Below, piece after piece: positions 11,289 to 21,638 of a DNA stretch of 64,000 nt; the first letter of the stretch is position 1, and the number at the start of each line of letters is the position of its first letter. The notes below the pieces were generated by a model that did no database searches, had not been told where the DNA came from, and saw nothing but the letters and a program-made list of their open reading frames with translations. The position numbers were made by a program, and so were the translations under genes. The stretch is from Leishmania mexicana MHOM/GT/2001/U1103 (lineage: Eukaryota > Euglenozoa > Kinetoplastea > Trypanosomatida > Trypanosomatidae): positions 599,069-663,068 of the forward strand of contig NC_018336.1 of the NCBI RefSeq assembly GCF_000234665.1, in the 5' to 3' direction.

Positions 11289-12005
11289 ATGACTGACTTC
11301 AAAGCCGCGAAGGCAGACATGATCAGAAAGATGTCTTTTGTGGAAGGCTCAGCTTCCAGTCCCCGAGCGGACGTCTCGACTGACACAGCCACAGCTCACA
11401 GCACTCCTCCTGCGTACCCCGGGAGTGATGAGCCGCTGCCCAGCTATGTCTCCATCGTCATGTCTGACATTCCCATCGCCGCCAAGGTGCAGCAGCTGTA
11501 CCACGTGAGTCGCCAGCACGTGATGCGCAACTTTATGGCCCTCCGCCCGTGGTCAGAGTTCTTCGACACAACGTTCTTCCACTCGCCCTCTGGGGTGACG
11601 GACACCGTGAACCGTCTGAACCGCAATCTCCCTTACTTTTACGCCAACTACTTGGTGGTGTCGCTGCTGTGCTCCTCCTACATCCTTCTCATCAACCTGC
11701 CATTTGCAGTGTATACCGTGATGATGGTGACATGGTACCTGTTCATCCGAAGTCGCTCTGCTATGGTGGCCGCCCTCGCCGCTCAAGGCGCCTCGGAAGA
11801 AGAGCAGATGGTGTACATCGCGAACCGCGCCTTTACTATATCGCAGCTGTACCTGATGCTCATTTTATTCGGTGTTGTCGGCTTCTACGTCACCAGCGGC
11901 AGCTCTGTCATCTTCTGGCTGTTGCTGACATCGTTTGGCGTGTCGGTCGGCCACGCGTCGATGCGCCGTCCTCCCATTCAAGACTCCGCCTTCGACTTTG
12001 TGTAG
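11289..12005 (+). CDS. PRA1-family (prenylated Rab acceptor) membrane protein, short form
   Basis: 238 residues from ATG 11289. A polar N-terminus is followed by FMALRPWSEFF, a typical PRA1 lead-in, then LPYFYANYLVV and a membrane hairpin at about 115-155, a linker, and a second hydrophobic pair at about 184-222 ending SVGHASMRRPP. Length and layout match PRA1/Yip3 proteins, which help sort prenylated Rabs in ER-Golgi membranes. It is the second PRA1 member in a row; the two share the fold signature but little sequence outside the membrane part, so any duplication is old. Confidence 0.88.
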   Translation: MTDFKAAKADMIRKMSFVEGSASSPRADVSTDTATAHSTPPAYPGSDEPLPSYVSIVMSDIPIAAKVQQLYHVSRQHVMRNFMALRPWSEFFDTTFFHSPSGVTDTVNRLNRNLPYFYANYLVVSLLCSSYILLINLPFAVYTVMMVTWYLFIRSRSAMVAALAAQGASEEEQMVYIANRAFTISQLYLMLILFGVVGFYVTSGSSVIFWLLLTSFGVSVGHASMRRPPIQDSAFDFV

Positions 12006-12824
12006 CTGTGACGGGCTACCACACTCCTAGGTAGGCCAGCATCACCGCCGTCTTCAATGAAGTAGCCTCGGCGATCCACGGAAGAGAACAGGGAAATAGG
12101 AGAGGCTAGGATGGCGCTGCGGGTGCGTCCTGGTGCACAATGGAAAGGACCCATGCACACAAATAGAGGGACAGAGAGACCCCATGAAAGACCTCTGAGT
12201 CTGTGAGTGTATGTGCATTTTTTGGCCGCCGTATATTGTGTCCATGTGAATAGCGCTCCACGGCAGGAATTCGAACAAATGACTTGGAGCTGGAGGCATT
12301 GCGAGCACTCTCCCACCCACCCACCCACACCCCTCTCTCCCCACTTTCCCCTTTCTTTTTCGACACATACCCACACACATGCATGCGTGCATGTGTGCGT
12401 ATGCTTCAAACTTGTGTGCTTCCTCGGCTGATTTTCTGCTACGCCCCAGGTGAGCTCTTGTCTCTCAGTTGAAACCTGCTGCCTCCACACGTCAGTAGAG
12501 GCAAGGAAAGAGGAAGGAGCACGTGTGCGAGAATCGCACTAGTCGTGTCTCTTTGCAACAACCGGCAGCATCCCTTTCAGCCTTGCTCGACCTCACGGGC
12601 TCCTCTCACATTCACAGCGGCGGGACAACCATCCCATTCATCCACACTCCCTTCTCGCTGCCCCTCATTCTATCTACCGCTAACGTCAGCACAATATCAT
12701 CATCGAGAACGACGGCTATTCTTCCCCGTTACTTCGTTTGCTTGCCCCGTCTCGCTCGCCTTTCCTTCCGTCACATCTGCGCGCATCTGCTTGTGTGTGT
12801 GTGTGGGTGGGTCTCGTCTTCACG
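12006..12824. other. Intergenic region with CCCA repeat
   Basis: No gene seen. It contains a CCCA-type microsatellite at about 12312-12331 and pyrimidine-rich sequence at about 12630-12780, probably part of the splice-acceptor region of the next gene. Confidence 0.55.
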
Positions 12825-13487
12825 ATGCATCTGCTCTACAAAAAGAACGCCAATAACGCGCCAGCGCAGAAGATTCTCGCGGCGGCGGCGTACGCAGGCG
12901 TGGAGATTACCGCGGAGTCGTGTGACGAGAACAAGGCCAGCACCGACGCTGACTTCCTCAACTTCTGCGACCCGTGTGGCGAGTATCCGGTGCTGGAGAT
13001 CGGGGACGGCTCTGGTATCTCCGTGTTCGGTGCCAATGCGATCCTGCGCTACGTGGCGCGCATGAAGGATGAAGGCTCGGTGCACCCCTACGGTCGCACG
13101 CCGTTCGAGGCGAGTCAGGTGGACATGTGGATCGACTTTTCTAGCACGGAGATCGACGCGGCGAACATGCCGTACATTCGTATGGCGTACGAGAATGCCA
13201 CCAGCGACGTACCGGCAGACGCCATTGATAAGGTGAAGGCTGTGCTTTCTGCACTGGAGGAGGTGCTGAGTGTGCGCACCTTTCTCGTCGGTGAGCGCCT
13301 GTCCATTGCCGATGTGGCCGTCGCCTTCTCCATTCATTGGGTGTATCGCTGCAACCGCAAGCACGGCCAGACCCTCTCCAAGGAGTACCGCGCCGTGTAC
13401 CGCCACTATAACACGGTGATGCGTCACCCCAAGATTCACGCCATGATGCGCAAGGAGTGCGCAGCACTCGGCCCTCTGCGCAGCTAG
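12825..13487 (+). CDS. GST-fold protein related to the N-terminal part of eEF1B gamma
   Basis: 220 residues from ATG 12825. Residues 1-80 form a thioredoxin-like GST N-domain with a cis-Pro-type YPVLEI segment near 53 and an ANAILRYVAR helix (the Glu/Ser-Asn-x-Ile-Leu-Arg-Tyr motif). Residues about 90-210 are the all-helical GST C-domain with FLVGERLSIADVAVAF near 152-167. This combination, and SQVDMW followed by DF, resemble the GST part of trypanosomatid eEF1B gamma/trypanothione S-transferase. The eEF1G C-terminal domain is absent, since the protein stops right after the GST fold. Thiol-transferase activity is possible but not shown by the sequence. Confidence 0.85.
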   Translation: MHLLYKKNANNAPAQKILAAAAYAGVEITAESCDENKASTDADFLNFCDPCGEYPVLEIGDGSGISVFGANAILRYVARMKDEGSVHPYGRTPFEASQVDMWIDFSSTEIDAANMPYIRMAYENATSDVPADAIDKVKAVLSALEEVLSVRTFLVGERLSIADVAVAFSIHWVYRCNRKHGQTLSKEYRAVYRHYNTVMRHPKIHAMMRKECAALGPLRS

Positions 13488-14859
13488 AGGCGGCGTGTCG
13501 GCTTCTTTTTCTCCGCCTACTGCCACCAGTGTGCAAGACTCAGAAACGGTGCCGAGAAGCGAAAACAGGTGTGGGCTGAGAATGCCGCGTGACCACCTTT
13601 CCTTTCTCTCGTCCTCCTGCTACCGCGCACCTGTCTCTCTCTCTCCGCGTACATTTGTGCTTTTGTGTGGGCAATGATTTTTCTATCAACACCTGCATTT
13701 GTAGAAGTCCTCTTCCTCCCCTCCCCCCACACCACTTCCCTCTACCTGCTCCGCGTCTACCTCTGATGGTCGCGTTTTGCCTGAGGGAAGAGGATGAGGG
13801 CGAGGGGGGATGGAGGGCGGTGCATTGTTGCTTTCGACTCTTCTGTGTGGGTGCGCGGGCCCGCTTTAGTTTCTTTTTGCTTCTGTTCTGTCGTCGTCTG
13901 CATTGTTCTTCTCAGCTCGTTTTCTTTCGTACATTCTCAGCTCTGTCTTTCTCGGTGTGTGCGCGTCGCGAAATTGCTCGCGGTGGCAGTGGATGATCAC
14001 TGTCGATGAAGATTGCGTGCCGTCGATGGCACCGGAATGGAAGACGTACATGATCCTCCCTTTATGAGCAAGTGTCTGTGTGTATATCGGTCTGCCTGCC
14101 TCTCTCTGTGAGCATGTGATCTTCATCGCATGACCTCTTCGTGTTACAGTAGTGTTCACTCGAGTGGCTTTTTACTCTTTGGCTTCTCTGTCGCACTGTG
14201 CTCGGCATATATATATGGATACAGGCGTGTGTACGCGTGTGCCTGGGGCGTAGAGCAACAACTTCAGCTGTTGTCGCGTTGTGTGTGTGTGTGTGTGTCG
14301 AAACTGGCGTGTCCCGGAGGTGTTCAAAACGGACAACTCGAGTACAGGTGGCATACAACAACAGAGGGTGCATGAAAACTCCACCGCCAGCACTCTCCTC
14401 CAAACATCCTCACCCTCCTTGTCCTTACTTGATTTCGTGAAGGAAGCAAGGGTGATAAGTGTGTACAGGCCCCTTCGCCTTCCACAAGCCGTTCCCTGCG
14501 AGCGATAGCGCATCGTGCATCGCGCACGCACAGTCGGCGATGATGGGGAAGGAGGCGAATCGCATTAAGCGTTGCTCTCCATTAGGCGTTGTCATGCTGA
14601 TGGAATGAACCCTACTCGGCCGCCTCATTTGCGTCACCCCTCCGCACTCTCCTACCCCTTACCTTTCTCACTGCCTTATGCTATCTACTATCCGCTCTCC
14701 TTTCTCTGGTGCATAGTAACCGGTCTGATGATTATCTGAGAAGCACTCGCGTCAGCACAGGCACAAGCGCATCATTCACGCACTGCCTCGTCACCGCTTC
14801 TGCCCTCACCGCCCACTCGTTTTTCCTCTTCGCCGACGACAGCGCGTCTTGGTGGGATT
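13488..14859. other. Intergenic region
   Basis: No convincing gene seen. T-rich tracts, a short AT run at about 14208-14216 and a GT run at about 14281-14299 are present. Confidence 0.5.
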
Positions 14860-15340
14860 CGGATACAGAGATGGCGCCTGCTCCTCCGCTATAGACGACC
14901 ACGAGAGCGCTTTGGCGTTCAGCTGCAGCGGATGGAGCTAGAGTCGGGTGCCGTGCGCAGACCCCATGCGGCCGCCGCCACTGCGGGATGACAAAGGCGA
15001 GCCGATCAAGTATCTGTTTCCAGCGGCAAAGGCTGCCGCAGCTAGGGGGATGGTTTTGCCTCCGCACCGCCCCTTCTGCCGTCGCGCGTGTCGCTGGAAG
15101 CGGAACTTGAAAACAGTGTACTGCCAGCGGTGACTTCGAATGTAGTGACGACGACGTCGCCGTCCTCGCAGGCGCATGGGATGTGGGCGGAAGAGGTGGT
15201 GTGCTCGGCGGTGGCGCAGGATTGAGAGCTGCGGCCCCCATCAGGCCACAGCTGGAAGTGGCGCCTGCACGCAAAGGTGTGCTCCGCCGCCCTGTGAGAA
15301 CCTTGGTGTTTGCCTGCCTCTCCACCTCCGCTTGCCCAGC
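14860..15340 (+). pseudogene. Probable frameshifted remnant of a protein-coding gene
   Basis: This GC-rich, purine-balanced block differs from the pyrimidine-rich spacer around it. In one frame it reads LQRMELESGAVRRPHAAAA, then stops near 14989. The next protein-like piece, LRDDKGEPIKYLFPAAKAAA, is in the following frame. From about 15082 the first frame again looks coding (SRVSLEAELENSVLP and on to MWAEEVVCSAVAQD, stop near 15225). Two compensating shifts plus in-frame stops suggest a decayed gene. I do not recognise the family. A sequencing error in a real short gene, or chance, remain possible. Confidence 0.35.
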
Positions 15341-16191
15341 AGTATTTCCGCTGCGTCCTCAGAAACGAAGGGCTCCACCCATCCTCAGCGTCCGCCTCAC
15401 GACGTTGTTCCACTTCCCTGTGCCGTGGCTGCTGGTTGTTGCTATGAGTGTGTCTGTGTGTCCATGCCTTGGTAGTGCAGGCAAAGGAGAGAAGAGGAAG
15501 CACGCACATCAGCGGGCTCGCCAGCATGCATGGGAAAGGCTCAGCGAAAAGGGGGGAGAAAGACGATCGCGTGCGTGTTTGCCTTTATGTCGCTGCCCTT
15601 TCTGTACATCTGCGCATCAGAGCTGTCACATAGGGTGTTGTCGGTGTTGCGGGGATTGCCGATGTCCCCAGCCACTCCCTCCACCCGCTATGCAGTGGGG
15701 ATGTTCCACTACCAGGAACCCATCCCTACCCCTCCCCTCTTCTCGACCATGCTCCTCGACTCTAGCACCTCCCGCTCTCCCACCGCGGTTACTTTCCGCT
15801 CACCCCACCCCCTTGGCGGAGCGAGAGATGCACGGTTGGCACAGTGCGGTGAATCGCCTACTCGCTTGGTAAGCCTGCGTAACCGATGGTCGCCCGCGCT
15901 CACGCAAGTCTTTCTTTGCGCAAGATACTCGGCGTAGGCAGTTGCAGCGCCTTTCTCAGAACGCTCGCGCAACCACTCTTGCATTCCCTCTGTGCTGTGC
16001 TCTTTGAAGGCTGATGTTTCTGACTGCTACTCACGTGGACGCTTCTTCCTGAGTGAGTTCTTTTTCTCTCTTGAACGCTGCACCATGTCCTTCCTCTGCC
16101 CACTCCTCTTGCCCACCCGCGCTCACCACCAGTGACGTGCGCTACTAGAGGAACGTCATCCACAGGTGTATGCCCGCACGCCGCCGCTACG
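15341..16191. other. Intergenic region
   Basis: No gene seen. C-rich pyrimidine tracts at about 15720-15800 and T/C tracts at about 16060-16130 precede the next gene. Confidence 0.5.
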
Positions 16192-17178
16192 ATGAAGACG
16201 GACAAATGCGTATCTGAGGCAGTGCAAACGTTCCGAGAAGCACAGAACCTGCTTCCCACTCTCTACACCCATCTCTCCGCATTGGAGAACATCATGACGC
16301 AGAAAGACGCGCTGGTCGGAGCTGCGCGTCGGCGTGAGCAGTGCTTCGCGAAGCCGCTGCCTGCATCGCATTTCCTTTGCATGGACACGGGCACGGAAGA
16401 AAGTACGCCGCCGGAGGATACAACGGCAGGCCCCAGCTGCGTGCACACCACCTCTCCAGTGATGACCTCCCCACTGGGTGTACTGGCTGCGTTTTCGCCT
16501 TCCACAGTTCACCACCTTGTTGCCCAGCACCAGCGAGATGTGGAGGAGCTTCTCGGCGTCGTCTCCCGCATCACGCAGCAGTCTTGGTCGCAGAAGGTGG
16601 AGCAGCTCAAATCCAAGATTGCGCAGCTCGAAAGGGCTAGCGAAGTAGGTGAGGCACCTGGGCATCCTCCGTTAGCGGGCGGTATTGCCGCCGTCTCGTC
16701 AACCCCTGCGTCATCCTCGTACTTTGCCACCGCCTCCGAGCTGTCCGTCGCGCTCTACGGCTTTGCCGCCTGCCTGCTAAAAATGGGGAGTGTGTTACAG
16801 GAAACGATGCTGGCGCTCCGCAAGGATGCCAGGCTCTCTCTCATGGCACACTCCGCTCCCGGTTCAGCCGCTCTGTTGACGTCCACCCCCGCCGACACGG
16901 CGAGTCACCTTGCCACTATGCTGGCTCGCGAAGACAGGACGAGTGACGGTATGTCCTTGCTCCCGATGCACTCCTCTCACTGGGGGTCCTTGCATGAGGC
17001 CACGTCAGCCTCAAGCCCCTTCTCTAGAGCAGCAGGCGTCCAGGCGGCGGCGCCGCTGCAACCAATCCGGCTCGTGGACGCAGTGGGAAAGCTCAAGTCC
17101 TTCTTGGAGGCGCGCTGGAAGAGCTGCTGCGACAACTACCTCGCTCCCGAATCGCACCTGCTGCTCGCCCTTGTTTAA
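16192..17178 (+). CDS. Hypothetical coiled-coil protein
   Basis: 328 residues from ATG 16192. Family not recognised. The N-terminal 50 residues are predicted helical, residues about 60-100 are Thr/Ser/Pro-rich, and about 104-150 is a heptad-like helix with DVEELLGVVSRI and KVEQLKSKIAQLERA, likely a coiled coil. A second helical region at about 180-215 includes LSVALYGFAACLLKMGSVL. The C-terminal 40 residues (VGKLKSFLEARWKSC) are again helical. Base composition and codon choice match neighbouring genes, which supports a real gene. A structural or complex-subunit role is likely but unproven. Confidence 0.75.
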   Translation: MKTDKCVSEAVQTFREAQNLLPTLYTHLSALENIMTQKDALVGAARRREQCFAKPLPASHFLCMDTGTEESTPPEDTTAGPSCVHTTSPVMTSPLGVLAAFSPSTVHHLVAQHQRDVEELLGVVSRITQQSWSQKVEQLKSKIAQLERASEVGEAPGHPPLAGGIAAVSSTPASSSYFATASELSVALYGFAACLLKMGSVLQETMLALRKDARLSLMAHSAPGSAALLTSTPADTASHLATMLAREDRTSDGMSLLPMHSSHWGSLHEATSASSPFSRAAGVQAAAPLQPIRLVDAVGKLKSFLEARWKSCCDNYLAPESHLLLALV

Positions 17179-18589
17179 CATCTTTACATAATGATGTGGT
17201 GCCAAGAAGTACGTGTGTGCGCCGGCGCCGGAGGATAGTTTTCCTGCCCCTCATCTTTGTTCGCTGGACGGGGGAGTCTTTTACTTCGATGAAGCACCGC
17301 CGTCCTCGGCGCCTCGGCGCGAATGCTTGCGTCTCCCACGTGAAGACCATGGAATGACAGACGAAGAGACGAAGGCAGAAACTGCCCAACGTCCTTGCGA
17401 GGCGCACCGCAAACGCAGACGCAATTTTGCGACTCGAATAACCGCCGTGCCCCGCTAGCACGAATATATATATATATATAGACGTGCGTGCGCGCACTCA
17501 GTTTCCCTCTCCTTCTCTCCTCTGTCGATGAGGCACCGCCTGTATACATGCCACCTTCTAGACACGCACGCATACATGAACATACGTACATACACGCTCT
17601 CCTCCTCCTCCGCCTCCTCCCTTCTCTCTGCCGAGTGCAGTCCTCTCTTGTTGTGGCTTCTTCCTTTTTTTCTAGTTTGTGTGTGTATGTGTGTGTGTTG
17701 TTGTATCCCCGTCACCTTTCTCCCTGTGGACGTCCAGCGTTTTCTTGTGATCTTACCCCCTCCCCGGTGCTGTGAAAGGGGAGGCAGTCGTTGCGGTTGT
17801 GGTCTCATCGCCTCCCCTCCCCCATTTGCGCAATCGAGTGGACTATCACTGTCGGAGTGGTTTTTGTCTCGTGGTGCGTTACTTCTCTGTAAATAACGAC
17901 GTAAAACCGTTGCGCAGCTCTTCCAACCTCTACACAAACACAAGTCGACGCGTTGCTTTCCGTTTCGATGTTCCTCTCTTTTATTTTGCTTCCTCTGCCT
18001 CCCTCCTCCCTTGGACCCCACCTTCGCCACCTCACTTCTCCCCCTTTCGCTCAAGAATCATCCCGCCCGCGCGTGTGTGATCTTCCTCGTGCTTTCTTCT
18101 CGTTTTTCTCCCCCCTGGGTAGACACGCATTTCGTGTCCGATCGGCTTTTGCCTTTAGGGACACTTTTTTGTTCGTGGTTCTCCTGCTGCTGCTACTGCT
18201 GCCTAACCTTGGACATACACAGATACTCCACACTTTGCAGAAGCAGCTCGACGCCCTCTCTTCCCTCCTTGCGAGTTAGGTGAGGGTGCTTGTGTGTGCC
18301 AAAGTGCCTCCATTACGCCGCCGTGACATCGCTTTTCAGTACACGATTGAAAGCCCATCACGTTCTCGATTGATTTTTAGGCGCAGCATTCCCAAAAAGG
18401 ACCCCACGCGCTCTCACACACACACACACTTACTGCGTCACCCAGGCGCACCCACCGCCTTTTGCCTCATCACCTCTCGAAACGACAGTGCATTCTCTCC
18501 CGAGGAAACTAGCACTTAATCCCTCCCTCCCTCTCCCCTTTCAAATCTCTTCACCTCATTCCAGTACGTACATACAGACGCGTGCGACA
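17179..18589. other. Intergenic region with AT microsatellite
   Basis: No gene seen. It has an AT run at about 17464-17480, long pyrimidine-rich stretches from 17500 to 18280, and a CA run near 18415-18427. Confidence 0.55.
18521..18564 (+). promoter_or_regulatory. Polypyrimidine tract and AG: likely spliced-leader acceptor
   Basis: An almost pure C/T tract from about 18521 is followed by the first nearby AG at 18563-18564, 25 bases before ATG 18590. This is the standard trypanosomatid trans-splicing arrangement and supports the chosen start of the transporter. Confidence 0.5.
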
Positions 18590-20602
18590 ATGACGACCGG
18601 GCAGACGACCACGCTCCTTGTGTACGTCACCCTGGCAGCGTTCAACTTCGCTTCCAGTATCATTCAGGGTGTCGCAGGTATCGGCGATGCCATTCTGATT
18701 CAAGTCTTGTGGCTTCTCGCTTCCAATCTGTCCGATGATTTCAACAGAACCCCCCTTGGCGACTCACCGGTGCGCGCCGTGGCGCTCATCATGTACATTA
18801 GACTGCTCTTTATGTCTCCGCTGGTCGTCTATCTCGGCATTGACGACAGCGTCTTCTCCAAGCAAATGGCGATCATGATGGCCGTGCCGAGCACCATCCT
18901 CACAGTCGTCGGCGTCATCCTGTACACGAGACTCGATACCAGCACCCTGAAGAAGATTCTCGGCTTTACTTGCTTCCTATTTACCCTCGTGTACATTGGC
19001 ATCATGATCTACCGCGCCTGGCGGAAGAAGAGACAGGTGGAGGAATTGAAGTCTCGAAACGTCAAGTTGATGGTGGAAGCCAACGCCCTGGAAGAGGAGG
19101 CACAGCTGAGCCTCAAGACCAGTATGGTTAATCTGCACGCCAGCTTTGTGCACAACGTGCCAAACAATAGTATTTTCGCCATGCGCCCCCCTCCCCCTGG
19201 CGGTCATGGCGGCCTTGGTGTTAGAACTCTGTACATGACCCCGGCGCCGGATTCGAGCATGCTGCATGGCTCGACCGTGGCTATGCAAGGTAGCACGATT
19301 ATCGCCCAGAGTGTCACAGCCGGCGAGATTGATGCGCGGACTGGCCTGCCAGCGGATACGACCGAGGCTTTCCTCAGCACCATCGGCGGCGAGGTGTTCG
19401 TGGGGCCCGAGACGCAGGTCCCGCGCGTGAACGAGGAGAACGTGCCGAAACTGACGCCGTCGAAGATCTCCCCATCGCGTACCATGACCTTCACCCGTGT
19501 GCGTATTAACCGCAACATCGACGCAAACGGAAAAATCAAGATGAGCACGAAAATCAGCGCGGCTGTGGCGGCATCTCTTGCGGGTATCATGGCCTCCCTC
19601 ACCGGCGTGAATGCCCCACCGCAGATTATCTTCATTCTCCTCTTCGACGCCCCGAACTACATTGTGCGCGTCAACTTCAGCGCCCAGTCGATTCCCGGTA
19701 ACGTCGTCCGGTTTATCATGGCCGTCTGGAACGGCTCCTTCACCTGGGCCATGATTCCGCTGATGATCGACGTGGTCATCTTTGGCTTCGCCGGCGTGTT
19801 TGTGGGCAATCGCATCGGTCGCCTCCTTGGCCCGCAGAGTTTCAACGTGTTCGTTCTGTGCCTACTGCTGCTCTGCTCGCTTGCCATGGTGGGAAAGTGG
19901 CAAAACTTGCTCATCATCTGCACAATCCTGACCGGCATCATCACCGTCGCGTGCGGCTACTTTGAGAACAAGCGCAACAAGCCCATCATTGAAAAGCAGC
20001 GGGTGTCGGAGCTCGAGGTGGAGAAGCGCTTGTACGATTGCATGGAGGAGCTGCAGCGCAGCAGCAACGGCTTCGTGCAGCCGAGGGGGTCGGTGTCGAC
20101 GTTCACTACACTGGTGCCCTTCCAGCGCACGAATCGTCCAAAGCCGATGTGGGGAGGTGCGAACTTCGACAACGACGACGAGGGTGCCGGGGATGAGCGC
20201 GAGCAGGATGCCACAGCATCGTCACCGGCCGGCGCGACCCACGGCGAGTTGGGTTCGGTCAAGGGAGAAAAGAGCAGCTCTTCCGGCCATCCGCCGAGGC
20301 GTCACAGCAACGCTACGCCATCGGCTGCAGCATCAGTCGCGAATGAAACTGAAGAGGTGTCCCCGGCCGCTCCAGCTGCCCCCCATCCGGGCAGCGCTGC
20401 ACACTTACGCACGATTCCGACGGTTAAGCGCAGCCCCGGCTACCACATACCCAGTAGCAACAATAGCGACAAGGACGATCACAATCTCCCTAGCTCGAGC
20501 AGCACTATGCTGCACAATGACCAGTCTGTTTCGAGCGAGGTCAATCGCTGTCTCCCGGAGCGTCAATCGCCCTCACTGGGCAGCATGAATAGCAACGTGT
20601 AG
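18590..20602 (+). CDS. TSUP (TauE/SafE-type) membrane transporter with long central loop
   Basis: 670 residues from ATG 18590. The two halves of a TSUP/DUF81 transporter are visible. Residues about 8-145 hold several membrane segments and the conserved-type glycine motif GVAGIGDAI. Residues about 323-470 hold the second set, opening with AGIMASLTGVNAPPQI, the repeat-related partner of the first motif. TSUP proteins export sulfite, sulfonates or other small anions. Between the halves is a cytosolic-looking insertion of about 175 residues with a charged coiled-coil start (VEELKSRNVKLMVEANALEE), and after them a 200-residue Ser/Ala-rich tail. Typical bacterial members are about 250-270 residues, so insertion and tail are lineage additions. 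Substrate cannot be read from sequence. Confidence 0.85.
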   Translation: MTTGQTTTLLVYVTLAAFNFASSIIQGVAGIGDAILIQVLWLLASNLSDDFNRTPLGDSPVRAVALIMYIRLLFMSPLVVYLGIDDSVFSKQMAIMMAVPSTILTVVGVILYTRLDTSTLKKILGFTCFLFTLVYIGIMIYRAWRKKRQVEELKSRNVKLMVEANALEEEAQLSLKTSMVNLHASFVHNVPNNSIFAMRPPPPGGHGGLGVRTLYMTPAPDSSMLHGSTVAMQGSTIIAQSVTAGEIDARTGLPADTTEAFLSTIGGEVFVGPETQVPRVNEENVPKLTPSKISPSRTMTFTRVRINRNIDANGKIKMSTKISAAVAASLAGIMASLTGVNAPPQIIFILLFDAPNYIVRVNFSAQSIPGNVVRFIMAVWNGSFTWAMIPLMIDVVIFGFAGVFVGNRIGRLLGPQSFNVFVLCLLLLCSLAMVGKWQNLLIICTILTGIITVACGYFENKRNKPIIEKQRVSELEVEKRLYDCMEELQRSSNGFVQPRGSVSTFTTLVPFQRTNRPKPMWGGANFDNDDEGAGDEREQDATASSPAGATHGELGSVKGEKSSSSGHPPRRHSNATPSAAASVANETEEVSPAAPAAPHPGSAAHLRTIPTVKRSPGYHIPSSNNSDKDDHNLPSSSSTMLHNDQSVSSEVNRCLPERQSPSLGSMNSNV

Positions 20603-21638
20603 AGCGAATCAAAAGATGAGGATGTGACCCCAAAGCGGTGAGGCGAGGCTCGCTGTTGCGCCCTGCCACCCTTTTTTTTCTGACTCCTGCTGCTTTCTTT
20701 TCTAACCCTCCCCTCCCCCCGATACATCAGCACACACACACACATATACACATGCGTCTTTGCGTCCGCGTTATGGAAGAGGATGGTGACCCCCTACCTG
20801 TACGTGTGTGCTCCTTCGTCTCTCTCTCTCTCATTCACTGCGTGATGGAGGAGGGCTGAGGCTACGCAGGAGAAGTGGAGGTGACTCGATTTTCTCTGTT
20901 GTTGTTGCTCGCTGTCTTGTAATGATCAAAAAAAAGGACGATGTTTGATGGGAATTTGGTAAAAACGAACACTTGGCGATAGCGCAGCTGAACATGGGTC
21001 CTTTCAAGGAGGCAGGCGCAAGGGGGAGGGGGAGTGGCGGATAATCCAGGAACCATATATATATATATATATCCCCAGCCTACTAGCTGCAATCCCTCCT
21101 CCGCCTCTCCTCCCCCTCCCCCTCTCCATCCCTTTGCTATCCTACGCACGCACACATGTACATGCTGCACATTTGCTCTTTCCCTTCGCATGGCGTGTTT
21201 TCCTCCGGCTTCTTCCATCTCGCGTGCTCCACAGCTCCATCTGCCGCACTCTACACAAATACCAGTCCATCTCAGTATTAGGGAGCGTAGGCACCAGAGA
21301 AAAAAAGTACCTCCACTTACACACACACACACACGCACACGCACATCTACGGCGTACTTCCTGACAGCACTCGATCTGCCACAACTACCATTGCTGTTGT
21401 TCCTCCCATTATTGGTATTGCTTACACCTCCCCAGCTCGTTCAGTCTCTCTCTCCCCCCTTTCTCCCTTCTCTTGCTTTAAGTCTGTGCGCGCCTCTGTC
21501 ACGGAGCAGAACCCTAGCGACTGTGTCGCACGCATTCGACTCCGTCATTTTACATTTCGCATCAACACCTTCCCCAATACCACCATCTCTGCCCCTCGAC
21601 CACATAGACAGCCTCCCTCCTCGCTTTCCTATTCGACA
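20603..21638. other. Intergenic region with AT and CA microsatellites
   Basis: No gene seen. AT run at 21055-21072, CA run at about 21319-21344, and a strong pyrimidine tract at about 21447-21480 that may guide splicing of the next gene. Confidence 0.55.

Noticed and set aside
12250..12310. Possible tRNA on the - strand (a TTCGAA-type T-loop)
   Set aside because: Bases flanking the loop do not pair as a T-stem, and no acceptor stem, D-arm or anticodon arm can be drawn.
14732..15325. 197-codon open frame on the - strand
   Set aside because: It overlaps the + strand pseudogene candidate, is Ala/Pro/Ser-rich, and is against the direction of transcription.
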